This document shows, piece after piece, positions 24,492-32,106 of a DNA stretch of 46,283 nt. Position numbers and translations under genes: made by a program. This DNA comes from Flavobacteriales bacterium UBA720. GTDB lineage: Bacteria; Bacteroidota; Bacteroidia; Flavobacteriales; Weeksellaceae. Where the stretch lies: the NCBI GenBank assembly GCA_002297505.1, contig DBLQ01000081.1:1-46283 (forward strand), written 5' to 3'. The notes under the pieces are model-generated. The model saw nothing but the letters and a program-made list of their open reading frames with translations, made no database searches and was not told where the DNA came from. How positions within the stretch are numbered: the stretch's first letter is position 1; each line of letters opens with the position of its first letter.

Positions 24492-24523
24492 CAAAAGTAT
24501 AAAATTTTATTATATTGCTTCAA
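24492..24523 (-). promoter_or_regulatory. Promoter of the RND-ATPase operon
   Basis: Minus strand: TTG (24523-24521), 21-base spacer, TACTTTTG (24499-24492). The box ends four bases before the GTG start, implying a leaderless or nearly leaderless transcript, as for the related gene at 7525. Confidence 0.6.
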
Positions 24524-24645
24524 CATAATGGAAAAACTTCGTTATGTGAAAGATTGGTTAAGGAAAAGAAGAAATGCTGGCAAGACTAGAAAATCTAATT
24601 AAAAAAAGAATATTAAAAATAATCCAAGACAACTACTTTTCAAAG

Positions 24646-24681
24646 AAACGGAACAACCATACTGATTGAGCCGTTTTTATT
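24646..24681. terminator. Terminator after the arsenic operon
   Basis: AAACGG/CCGTTT outer stem with inner CAA/TTG, then TTTATTT. It lies between the arsB end (24802) and the RND operon promoter. The rest of 24527-24801 shows nothing I can support; a 24-codon frame at 24528-24602 is noted under rejected items. Confidence 0.5.
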
Positions 24682-24801
24682 TATTAAAGATCATTGCGAA
24701 TAAAAGATAAATTTATAGTGATATATATAATATTTTTAAGAGCTGAGAAATTTTATTAGAATATTAGCACTTCCATAACTCCGTTAAATATTCTGAAATG
24801 A

Positions 24802-25839
24802 CTATTCCTGTTTATAATACTTTTGTTTCAGCCATAAACTAACTCTAACTAATAAAATTAACACAGGCACTTCCACAAGGGGGCCAATGACACCAACAAA
24901 TGCTTGCGAAGAATGGATTCCAAAAACTGCTATAGCAACAGCAATAGCTAATTCAAAATTGTTTCCTGTTGCCGTAAAAGCGATAGAAGCATTTTTGTCG
25001 TATGGTACTTTCAATGCATTACTAATGAAAAAACTGATGAAGAATGTAAGAACAAAATATATTACTAATGGGATGGCAACTTTAACAACGTCCATTGGTA
25101 GCTCTAAAATTTTATCTCCCTTTAAACTGAACATCAATACTATGGTAAACAGCAATGCATACAATGTTATAGGTGAGATAGCCGGAATGAATTTTCTATT
25201 GAACCAATCTTTTCCTTTCAATTTAATTAGAAAATAACGGCTTAAAAATCCTGCAATAAATGGGATTCCCAAATAAATGAAAACACTTTCTGCAACATCT
25301 TTCATTGGTACAGAAACATTGAAATTTCCTAAACCAAGCTTTTGTGGCAACACATTAATGAAAAGCCAAACATAAAAACTATAAAACACCAATTGGAAAA
25401 TACTGTTCAATGCGATTAGCAAAGCGGCGTACTCCCGATTACCTTTTGCCAAATCGTTCCAGACAATTACCATCGCTATACATCTTGCTAAACCGATCAA
25501 AATTAGACCGATCATATAGTCTGGCTCATCTCGCAGAAAAATGACAGCCAAAACAAACATTAAAATAGGGCTGATAATCCAGTTCAGTAATAATGACACT
25601 GACATTACTTTTTTGTCTTTAAAAGCCATTGGCAATAGAGTGTAATCAACTTTTGCCAAAGGTGGATACATCATTAAGATTAAGCCTATTGCTAAGGGAA
25701 TATTAGTTGTTCCAACAGATAAAGAATTTGTGACAGTAGAAATATTAGGAAAGAAATATCCCAAACCAACACCCAAAAGCATTGCTAAAAAAATCCATAG
25801 GGTAAGAAAGCTGTCGAGGAATTTTAATTTTGGTTGCAT
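24802..25839 (-). CDS. arsB: Acr3-type arsenite efflux transporter
   Basis: 345 aa, inner-membrane carrier of the ACR3 (BART) family that exports As(OH)3. About ten membrane helices. Family signatures: LMMYPPLAKVDY (~57-68), the conserved cysteine in LIGLARCIAMVIVWNDLA (~135-150), and FTATGNNFELAIAVAIAVFG near residue 290. Three bases after the GcvH-like gene, last in the ArsR-controlled operon. Confidence 0.93.
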   Translation of the reverse strand: MQPKLKFLDSFLTLWIFLAMLLGVGLGYFFPNISTVTNSLSVGTTNIPLAIGLILMMYPPLAKVDYTLLPMAFKDKKVMSVSLLLNWIISPILMFVLAVIFLRDEPDYMIGLILIGLARCIAMVIVWNDLAKGNREYAALLIALNSIFQLVFYSFYVWLFINVLPQKLGLGNFNVSVPMKDVAESVFIYLGIPFIAGFLSRYFLIKLKGKDWFNRKFIPAISPITLYALLFTIVLMFSLKGDKILELPMDVVKVAIPLVIYFVLTFFISFFISNALKVPYDKNASIAFTATGNNFELAIAVAIAVFGIHSSQAFVGVIGPLVEVPVLILLVRVSLWLKQKYYKQE

Positions 25840-25842
25840 CGT

Positions 25843-26220
25843 CTAATTATTTAGTTGAGCGTATTGTTCCGCTGTTAAAAGATTTTCAGTTTCTCTTAGG
25901 TCTTCAATTGCAATTTTGACCATCCAACCACTATCAAATGGATTAGAATTTACAAGCGTTGGATCTTTTAAAAGTTGCTCGTTGGTTTCAATTATTTTTC
26001 CCGATAATGGCATAAACAAATCGCTTACGGTTTTAATGGCTTCTACAGAACCAAATACGTTGTCTTGTTTGAAATGATGATTAACATTCGGTAAGTCAAC
26101 ATATACGATTTCGCCTAATTCATCTTGTGCGTAAGCAGTGATACCGACAGTAGCGTTATTGTTCTCAATATGAACCCAAGTATGCTCTTTCGAATAATAT
26201 AAATCTTTTGGAAGTTCCAT
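25843..26220 (-). CDS. gcvH: Glycine cleavage H-protein-like lipoyl carrier in the arsenic operon
   Basis: 125 aa, full length for H protein. HTWVHIENNNATVGITAYAQ at the N-terminus and the lipoyl-lysine motif VEAIKTVSDLFMPLSGKI (Lys ~61) are intact, ending NPFDSGWMVKI. H protein shuttles the aminomethyl group in glycine cleavage, but no gcvP or gcvT is near. Its place between a metallophosphoesterase and Acr3 in an arsenic operon suggests a side role, for instance a dithiol (dihydrolipoyl) that binds or meets As(III), or simply cargo. The latter part is inference. Confidence 0.85.
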   Translation of the reverse strand: MELPKDLYYSKEHTWVHIENNNATVGITAYAQDELGEIVYVDLPNVNHHFKQDNVFGSVEAIKTVSDLFMPLSGKIIETNEQLLKDPTLVNSNPFDSGWMVKIAIEDLRETENLLTAEQYAQLNN

Positions 26221-26238
26221 TTTTTGAGATTTTAAAGA

Positions 26239-27012
26239 TTAATAGCCACGTCTTAGATTTTCTGCGTACTCGTTTGGAAGAGGGCTGTCTTCCACTGCCT
26301 TTGCAGCTTTTTCAAAGTCATAGTCGAAACGAATAAATTCTACACTGATGCTTTCTTTGTTCAAAACAGAACTGTTTTCATTAATTGTCAACATCACATA
26401 ACCACCTCTTATATCGTTATCTTTTGGCTTCCCAACGGAACCGATATTCACTGCGTGACGGAAATGGTCTTGTCCATCAATACCCGAATTTAAAACTCTG
26501 TGATATGGCTTGTGTGTATGTCCGAAACACATAATGTCGGCATCAGCTTGTTCCATAATACGAAGCATACTTTTTTCTTCACGGTCTTCGAAAAGATATT
26601 CGTTGATTTTTCTAGGACTCCCGTGTACCAAAAGCAGGTTTAGTTTGTCTTCGTTTAATTGAAATTCTACTTTTATATGTGCTGGAAGTGTGCGCAGGTA
26701 AGCTCGCTCATCATCTTTCATCAATGAATTGGTAAAAGAAATAGAAATGTTTCCGTTGTCCTTCTCAGCATCCGTTTTATAGGCGCAACCGCATTCGTTG
26801 CTCATTCTTCCAATGCCAAAATCATAGTTGCCTGCAATAGTTGGTATTTTTCTTTTACGGATTTCATTGACCACTTCGTTTGGCCAAATATTGTAACCTA
26901 CTAGATCGCCCAAACAATAAATGCTGTCCGGATTTCTTTTTTCAACATCTGCAAAGAATGCTTCCAATGCAGGGAGATTAGCGTGAATGTCGCTGAATAA
27001 TGCAATTTTCAT
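26239..27012 (-). CDS. Calcineurin-like metallophosphoesterase
   Basis: 257 aa, cytoplasmic, YfcE/MJ0936-like. All metal-site motifs are present: SDIHANLPAL (Asp, His at the N-terminus), GDLVGYNIWP, GNYDFGIG, VHGSPRKINEY, GHTHKPYH. Substrate unknown; relatives hydrolyse phosphodiesters or phosphomonoesters. Placed in the ArsR operon between the GNAT and GcvH-like genes with short gaps (28 and 18 bases). Confidence 0.88.
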   Translation of the reverse strand: MKIALFSDIHANLPALEAFFADVEKRNPDSIYCLGDLVGYNIWPNEVVNEIRKRKIPTIAGNYDFGIGRMSNECGCAYKTDAEKDNGNISISFTNSLMKDDERAYLRTLPAHIKVEFQLNEDKLNLLLVHGSPRKINEYLFEDREEKSMLRIMEQADADIMCFGHTHKPYHRVLNSGIDGQDHFRHAVNIGSVGKPKDNDIRGGYVMLTINENSSVLNKESISVEFIRFDYDFEKAAKAVEDSPLPNEYAENLRRGY

Positions 27013-27040
27013 TTTTATTAATTTTATAATTTTTATTTTT

Positions 27041-27532
27041 TTAATCTATTCCGACAATCTTACTTCTGTATTCCATCAATATATTGTCCTTCCAAACGCC
27101 ATTTTTCTTTCCAATTTTTTCCCTGTAGCCAACGATTCTAAAGCCACATTTCTCGTGTAATTTTACGCTAGCTTGGTTTTCTGCAAATATGCCGGATTGC
27201 AATATCCATATTTCATTTGACTCACTCTGCTTAATCAATTCCTTCAGCAATTTTTCACCAATCCCTTTTCCTCTTGCAGTTGTTACTACATAAACACTCA
27301 CTTCTGCTACACCTGAATAAACACATCTGCTGGAGACAGGTGATAATGCAGTCCAACCAAGCATTTCGTTATTTTCATATATACTAATTCTACAGAAATC
27401 AAGGTGTCCTTTGTCCCAATCTTGCCATAGGGGCAAATCATTTTGAAAAGTCGCAATATTACTTGCTATTTCCTGACCATAGATTTCTACCAACTCTGGA
27501 AAATTGTCTTTGGTAATCGGCTTTATTTTCAT
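27041..27532 (-). CDS. GNAT N-acetyltransferase (ArsN/phosphinothricin acetyltransferase-like)
   Basis: 163 aa. GNAT fold with N-terminal IKPITKDNFPELVEIY, WTALSPVSSRCVYSGVAEVS (beta-4 region) and the acetyl-CoA loop TARGKGIGEKLL (~85-97), then HEKCGFRIVGYREKIGKKNG, the pattern of Pat/ArsN1 enzymes. ArsN1 acetylates the arsenic antibiotic arsinothricin and related phosphinothricin. Location in the ars operon supports this reading, but substrate cannot be proven. Confidence 0.8.
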   Translation of the reverse strand: MKIKPITKDNFPELVEIYGQEIASNIATFQNDLPLWQDWDKGHLDFCRISIYENNEMLGWTALSPVSSRCVYSGVAEVSVYVVTTARGKGIGEKLLKELIKQSESNEIWILQSGIFAENQASVKLHEKCGFRIVGYREKIGKKNGVWKDNILMEYRSKIVGID

Positions 27533-27542
27533 AGAAATTGAA

Positions 27543-28016
27543 TTAGCAACATCCAGAATTTGGCGTACAAGAATTATTTTGGTTTACACCAAGTTCAATT
27601 AGATTCTTTTTTTCTTTTTCTGATGGGATTCCACAAGCGTCCTGTGCTAAACAAGCAGTGGTCTTACTTTTAAGAATAAATGTTTTCCCATTGAATTCTA
27701 GATCATATTTTCCAATAGTATCACTTTGATATTCAACTTCAATATCAAAATCCTCAATTCCTAATTTGTCTTCAGAAAGCTTGATAATTTTGAGTAATTT
27801 GTTAGGCTTCAAACGATGTTCAAAATCGTCAGCATTCCAAAGCTGAAAATTCACAACTTTCTCTGAACGGATGACACCGCCACAATCAATGAAGTTTTTA
27901 GTAATCATTCCTACTTCTGTAACGTGAAAATGTTCCGGAACAAAAGCTCCATTTTCTAATTGAAATTCAACATTTTCTAATGTTGGCAAAATTTGTTTTA
28001 CTTCTGATAATTTCAT
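27543..28016 (-). CDS. DUF6428 family protein
   Basis: 157 aa from the Met at 28016 (an upstream Met at 28043 lies inside the ArsR-box region and is less likely). Family features: MKLSEVKQILPTLENVEFQL, VPEHFHVTEVGMITKNFIDC, EKVVNFQLW. The C-terminal part carries Cys-rich sites CLAQDACG and CTPNSGCC, possible As(III) ligands. DUF6428 genes commonly follow arsR in Bacteroidota; activity unknown. Confidence 0.82.
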   Translation of the reverse strand: MKLSEVKQILPTLENVEFQLENGAFVPEHFHVTEVGMITKNFIDCGGVIRSEKVVNFQLWNADDFEHRLKPNKLLKIIKLSEDKLGIEDFDIEVEYQSDTIGKYDLEFNGKTFILKSKTTACLAQDACGIPSEKEKKNLIELGVNQNNSCTPNSGCC

Positions 28017-28036
28017 AATTGAATCTTTATAGTTTA

Positions 28037-28053
28037 AATGCAATATTGCGATA
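28037..28053 (-). promoter_or_regulatory. Second ArsR-box-like site between arsR and the DUF6428 gene
   Basis: Minus strand TATCGCAATATTGCATT shares its first 12 bases with the arsR operator at 28416-28435; GCAATATTGC is a perfect palindrome. It lies 21 bases before the DUF6428 start, so the structural genes may have their own regulated promoter. Confidence 0.5.
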
Positions 28054-28073
28054 AATCAAGCTAAAAAAAATGC

Positions 28074-28400
28074 TTAACAGCATTTTGATTTGGTAACAGT
28101 TTGTACTATTACGGAAAAATAAGTGTTTAGAATTTCGATAGTCTTTTCGTCTATACAGTAGCAGATAGCGTTTCCGGAAATGTTACCTTTTATAATTCCT
28201 GCGTTTTTCAATTCTTTTAAATGTTGTGAAACGGTGGGTTGAGCCAAAGGCAATTCATTCACGATATCACCACAGATGCATTCATTGACTTTCATCAAAT
28301 ACTCAATAATCGCTATTCTAGCAGGATGTCCTAATGCTTTTGCAATTGTTGCAATTTGATTTTGTTTGTCTGTAAAATGTTCTGTTTTAGTTGCTCCCAT
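28074..28400 (-). CDS. arsR: ArsR-family arsenic-responsive repressor
   Basis: 108 aa from the Met at 28400; the longer frame to 28451 would run through the operator. Winged HTH: ALGHPARIAIIEYLMKVNEC, then LAQPTVSQHLKELKNAGIIK (recognition helix). Metal site: NECICGDIV gives the CxC pair in the DNA-binding helix region typical of As(III)/Sb(III)-sensing ArsR, and the C-terminus ends KCC. Represses its own operon and is released by arsenite. Confidence 0.9.
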   Translation of the reverse strand: MGATKTEHFTDKQNQIATIAKALGHPARIAIIEYLMKVNECICGDIVNELPLAQPTVSQHLKELKNAGIIKGNISGNAICYCIDEKTIEILNTYFSVIVQTVTKSKCC

Positions 28401-28415
28401 AATTCCCGTAATTAT

Positions 28416-28435
28416 ATATCGCAATATTACGATAT
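28416..28435. promoter_or_regulatory. ArsR operator upstream of arsR
   Basis: ATATCGCAATATTACGATAT is a 20-bp near-perfect dyad 15 bases before the arsR start. It matches the ATCGcAAT-type ArsR/SmtB boxes. Confidence 0.65.
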
Positions 28436-28589
28436 AAAATCTATTTCGCAAAATATTTTTTTATAAATTGTATAAAGAGAAACCTAGAGGTAGAATTCAC
28501 TAAGATTTAAACAGCCAACAAAATGTATTTTTCTATTTTTTTACCTTACTTTTCCAATTTAAAGAATGCTCCAATTGAGTAATAATCTT

Positions 28590-29201
28590 CTATTGATTTT
28601 CCTTACTAGCATTATACCCATCCTTGAACCTCAGAAAATCTTCTGCTTTTTTGGGATTGTTTCTAATCCACAATTGCATTACTTGTGTATTTTCGTTTAA
28701 TATTTTTATCTCATTTTCATTGTAGATTTTTTTTCCTTCATTAGCAATTTCATTTAATATATCTTGGCGCAGTTCACTTTTAGCTTTAATACTTTCTTTG
28801 TACCAATTGGTTGAGAAATTAATGGCGGTGATCAGTAATAAAACCGCAAAGACAAAAACTCCAATTCCGCTCCAAATAAATTTCTTCTTCCATTTTATAT
28901 CCTTTACAAAACTGTCCAAATAATCTTTAGTTTCTTTTGAAAGAACCATTTCTGTCTGGGTGGGAATACTGGCAATTAATTCAGTTATTTTGCTTTGCAC
29001 TAGTTTAAAAAAGACTAAACTTTCATTATTGATTGACTGTCCGTCTTCCAAGCTGATCTTTAAGTCGTTCAATAGAGTCGTATGATCTTCAATGGCAAAC
29101 TGAAGTTTGACATTTTGTTCCATATTTTCCTTATTTGATTTGATAACATTTTCTAAAAGTTCCATTCCGTTACTTTTAGATTCTTTATTTTCATTTTCCA
29201 T
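28590..29201 (-). CDS. Single-pass membrane protein linked to mobilization genes
   Basis: 203 aa, family not recognised. N-terminal ~110 residues are helical/coiled-coil, one membrane helix at ~113-133 (IWSGIGVFVFAVLLLITAIN), and a charged C-terminal helix region. It follows the relaxase by 22 bases on the same strand, the position often held by a membrane helper of flavobacterial Mob systems. It could link the relaxosome to the cell envelope; that is inference. Confidence 0.7.
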   Translation of the reverse strand: MENENKESKSNGMELLENVIKSNKENMEQNVKLQFAIEDHTTLLNDLKISLEDGQSINNESLVFFKLVQSKITELIASIPTQTEMVLSKETKDYLDSFVKDIKWKKKFIWSGIGVFVFAVLLLITAINFSTNWYKESIKAKSELRQDILNEIANEGKKIYNENEIKILNENTQVMQLWIRNNPKKAEDFLRFKDGYNASKENQ

Positions 29202-29223
29202 ATTTATTTTTTTAAATTTTTGA

Positions 29224-30372
29224 TTATCGTCTTAATTTTCGCTTCTTTTTCCAGAGCTCATCTTCGTCCTGAGAAACATAGGTTGGATTAAGGAAGTCAC
29301 CTAATAATCCACCTGCAATTTCTATTAAGCTCTCATTTGTTTCTGATTTCAAATGACTGCTTGCATCATTTAATACACTATTTTGATTCAATGATTTTAC
29401 CGCATCCACACGATCAAGATCTATTGCCAACAGTGAGAATCCGACATTTTTCCGAAAAAAGAATCCATTTTTCTCTTGACCACTACCAATTTTATTTATC
29501 CAAAAATCTTTGATTTCATTTTTTTGACCAGCTTTATATTCTCCTTTGTATTGGATTTTCACAGAAAATCCTTTCTGTTGTAAATTTTCCCAAAATACCT
29601 TTAAGTTGTCAGCATTTTTTTGTGCTTCCCAAACTGCTTTTTTCATTTCAAATACAGATTTTATTTCAGAAATTTTCAGTTGATTTGAGATTTCAGATAA
29701 TTTGTAACCAGCTTTATAGATCCTTTCAGTTTGAAAATTTTTGTCTTTTTCCATCAGAATTCGCATTCCCGAAATTCCGTCTTTGATATTTGAAGACAAT
29801 TGAGTTTCAAAACCTTTTTTCTTCATTGCTAAGATCAGATCATCAAAATTATCTTCTGACCTAATAGCTTCGGTCAAGCTTTTCAGCATCTCAGCTTTTT
29901 TCTGAATTCCAATTTCTATATCAGTCAACAATCCTCTTTCTTTGCAAACTTCTCTGACTGCATCACCAAATCTCTTTCCGATATCGTGTGATTTCACAGT
30001 GCACTTTCCCGAAATATCAATCCTGTTTACGACAAAATGAATATGCTTATGTTTTGTACTATTGTGAATATCCAATCGGTACTGATTTTTGTTTGTCACT
30101 CCAATTTTATCTAAAGCTTTGGTGGCGATTTCTGCGAATTCTTCATCCTTCAATTTTCTACCAATTTCGTCCGGTTGAGAAATGTAACCCGTCAATGCCC
30201 ATTTCTTTACGTTTGGGTTTCGTTCAGAGACGGTTTTCATTTCTAAATACTGACCTTCCGGAGTTGAACTTAAAAGACAATTTGACGAAATCATTTCGGC
30301 TGTTCCTTTGTCGTTTCCATTATATTCCAAAGCGATTTTTGATATCGCTCTTGTCGTTGCGGAATTATTCAT
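29224..30372 (-). CDS. Relaxase / mobilization nuclease (MobA/VirD2-like)
   Basis: 382 aa. Nicks the element at oriT and leads the strand during conjugative mobilization. The metal-binding motif DIHNSTKHKHIHFVVNRID is at ~101-119 (His103, 108, 110, 112). An N-terminal strand/helix region holds no obvious Tyr pair, but Tyr17 in ISKIALEYNGN is a candidate nucleophile. C-terminal part is charged and ends KKKRKLRR. The start overlaps the accessory gene by 8 bases, so the two are co-translated. Confidence 0.85.
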   Translation of the reverse strand: MNNSATTRAISKIALEYNGNDKGTAEMISSNCLLSSTPEGQYLEMKTVSERNPNVKKWALTGYISQPDEIGRKLKDEEFAEIATKALDKIGVTNKNQYRLDIHNSTKHKHIHFVVNRIDISGKCTVKSHDIGKRFGDAVREVCKERGLLTDIEIGIQKKAEMLKSLTEAIRSEDNFDDLILAMKKKGFETQLSSNIKDGISGMRILMEKDKNFQTERIYKAGYKLSEISNQLKISEIKSVFEMKKAVWEAQKNADNLKVFWENLQQKGFSVKIQYKGEYKAGQKNEIKDFWINKIGSGQEKNGFFFRKNVGFSLLAIDLDRVDAVKSLNQNSVLNDASSHLKSETNESLIEIAGGLLGDFLNPTYVSQDEDELWKKKRKLRR

Positions 30373-30814
30373 TGTTCGAAGTATTAGAATATAAATATTG
30401 ATGAATTAGTTCGATCAGATTTTCAATTCTCAATAAAATTTCTTTCTTATTTTCAAAAACATTCCATTCCCGATTTCGTAAAAGGTTGGTGATTTTTTTG
30501 AAATGATTTCCAAATTGAAGTAAGACCTCATCAGTTTGAAATTCATTAATTTTGAGTTCTCTTTCAAACAAAACATACCGTATATAGGTTGATAATTTTA
30601 GCGGATATTTTTCTTGTTTTTGAATGAGAGTTTCATATTCGGAATTGGTCATTCTTATCGAAATTACTTTGTCTAATTTTTTGTTTTCTTTTGTTTTTAA
30701 TCCGCCTTTCCGACCTAATTCCTGGAAATATTTTTTTCTTTTTTCCTGAACGATTTTGGCTTCATTTTCTTTAGTGGCTTCATATATAAATTCTTGTAAA
30801 AAGTCTTTTTCCAT
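30365..30814 (-). CDS. Relaxosome accessory protein (MobC-like)
   Basis: 149 aa. N-terminal basic helix KRKKYFQELGRKGGLKTKEN, then a ribbon-helix-helix-like segment VISIRMTNSEYETLIQKQEK, PLKLSTYIRYVLF, and a C-terminal helix FGNHFKKITNLLRNREWNVF typical of MobC/bacterial mobilization proteins. It would bind oriT and help the relaxase. First gene of the mob pair. Confidence 0.8.
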   Translation of the reverse strand: MEKDFLQEFIYEATKENEAKIVQEKRKKYFQELGRKGGLKTKENKKLDKVISIRMTNSEYETLIQKQEKYPLKLSTYIRYVLFERELKINEFQTDEVLLQFGNHFKKITNLLRNREWNVFENKKEILLRIENLIELIHQYLYSNTSNNE

Positions 30815-30880
30815 TGTGTTAATTTTAATGTATTTACAAACATTTCTGACGATAGGAAGAAATCAAAAATCCCAATTTGC

Positions 30881-30900
30881 AATCAGCGGATACGCTTATT
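30881..30900. other. Candidate oriT hairpin
   Basis: AATCAGCG-GATA-CGCTTATT, an 8-bp stem with one mismatch in the 146-base gap upstream of mobC. Gaps ahead of mobC genes commonly hold oriT; no nick consensus was recognised. Confidence 0.3.
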
Positions 30901-30960
30901 GTAAACTTTGGGTACTTTTTGCACTAACATCCTACCATATCTCACCTGTGATTATTTTAC

Positions 30961-31839
30961 TCACCTTCTCCTAAGTTTCACTTGTCTCTCATTTGATGGA
31001 TTTTTGTGGATCACCCAATCATTCAAGTCTTTGAAATCTGAGTACAAAAACCGACAATCTTCTGCTATTTCATTTTCGTTTTTAATCATTTCGACGGCAC
31101 GATTTCCGGCATCATCATTGTCAAAATAAAGCTCAATATTTTCGTAATCTTTTAGTGAATTTTTGATATTGGAAATCATCGAAACTGAATTTAGAATTAG
31201 ATAATCCGAATGTTTATTTCCTAAAGATTTTTCTATGCTTTTAAAGGAAATAAAATCAAAAAAGCCTTCAAAAATCCGAATTGAATTTGAGCTGTTTTTT
31301 ATCGTAGAAACATCTTTTCTACCTAAGCAGATCTTTGAATATTTATTGCGAATTTCGTAACCACCGGAATCGTTTTTAAATCCAATTCCGAAATAATTTT
31401 TATCGTTCATTCGATAATGAATCTCTTTTAAAAATTCGATTTGGCTATCTACTTTTCTGTGATTCAGATATTCTAAAAGTGCAGGATGCTGAACTTTTTT
31501 AACTTCAATGATCCGATAGTTTGCAGGAAGATCTTCTACTTTCCGATCTGAGATATTTTGCTGTTGAAAGGAAGAAAAATTCTGACTTTCTGCCCATACT
31601 AATACTTCATTGACCGAAGCGTTCATATATTTCTTCATAAAGTCGGTATTGGTTCCACCGATTCCTTCTGAAAATAAGTACCACCTGTTTAAACTTTTAT
31701 TGACTTTAAAAGAGGCTTGGGATTCGCTGGCAAAGGGGTTGAGATACCAAGCTTCTTTTTCATTTTGTTTCGTTGGAAGGTGTCCGAGAGAAAGGAGGAC
31801 TTCTTCCAACGATATGCTGTTGAATTGTTTGCAGTTCAT
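30961..31839 (-). CDS. Toprim-domain primase (CHC2-like N-terminus)
   Basis: 292 aa. N-terminal region NSISLEEVLLSLGHLPTKQN...WYLNPFASESQASFKVNKSLNRWY follows the DnaG/plasmid-primase N-domain pattern but without intact zinc cysteines. Toprim motifs: RIFEGFFDFISFKS (Glu) near 190 and IELYFDNDDAGNRAVEMI (DxD) near 240. Likely primes the single strand entering a recipient or the replicating element. Confidence 0.82.
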   Translation of the reverse strand: MNCKQFNSISLEEVLLSLGHLPTKQNEKEAWYLNPFASESQASFKVNKSLNRWYLFSEGIGGTNTDFMKKYMNASVNEVLVWAESQNFSSFQQQNISDRKVEDLPANYRIIEVKKVQHPALLEYLNHRKVDSQIEFLKEIHYRMNDKNYFGIGFKNDSGGYEIRNKYSKICLGRKDVSTIKNSSNSIRIFEGFFDFISFKSIEKSLGNKHSDYLILNSVSMISNIKNSLKDYENIELYFDNDDAGNRAVEMIKNENEIAEDCRFLYSDFKDLNDWVIHKNPSNERQVKLRRR

Positions 31840-31930
31840 TTTTGTAATTTTTATGTTTTTTTAGCAGTAAATAGTAGGTGTCCTGTCAGTTCAGGCGGAC
31901 AGGTTTAGTTTTGACTAATGATTGATGAAT

Positions 31931-32074
31931 TGATGAGAAAGCCATATAAAATACTGAATAACAATATCTTAAACTCTCATCAAAGTCTCATCACCTCATC
32001 AAAGTGGAAATATTCTTCTCATCATCCTCTCATCAAAAATCAAGGTTTAAAAATTCGATGAGGCTTTTGATGAG
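31931..32074. repeat. Iteron-like cluster of CTCATCAAA repeats
   Basis: CTCATCA(AAG) recurs in direct orientation at 31976-31985, 31987-31994, 31995-32004, 32018-32025 and 32029-32038, and inverted (TTGATGAG / GATGAG) at about 31930-31937, 32057-32062 and 32067-32074. It fills the gap between the primase-helicase and the Toprim primase. Such arrays mark replication initiator binding sites in plasmids; here it may be an origin or a control site of the element. Confidence 0.55.
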
Positions 32075-32106
32075 ATGTAACTAATTGATTTTATTTTCAT
32101 TATCAA

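Noticed and set aside
24528..24602. 24-codon basic frame starting MEKLRYVKDWLRKRRNAG
   Set aside because: Looks oddly protein-like, but it is too short, has no promoter and overlaps the region just upstream of the RND operon promoter.
31882..31903. CCTGTC/GACAGG hairpin as a terminator
   Set aside because: Six-bp stem with a 10-base loop and no T tract on the needed side.
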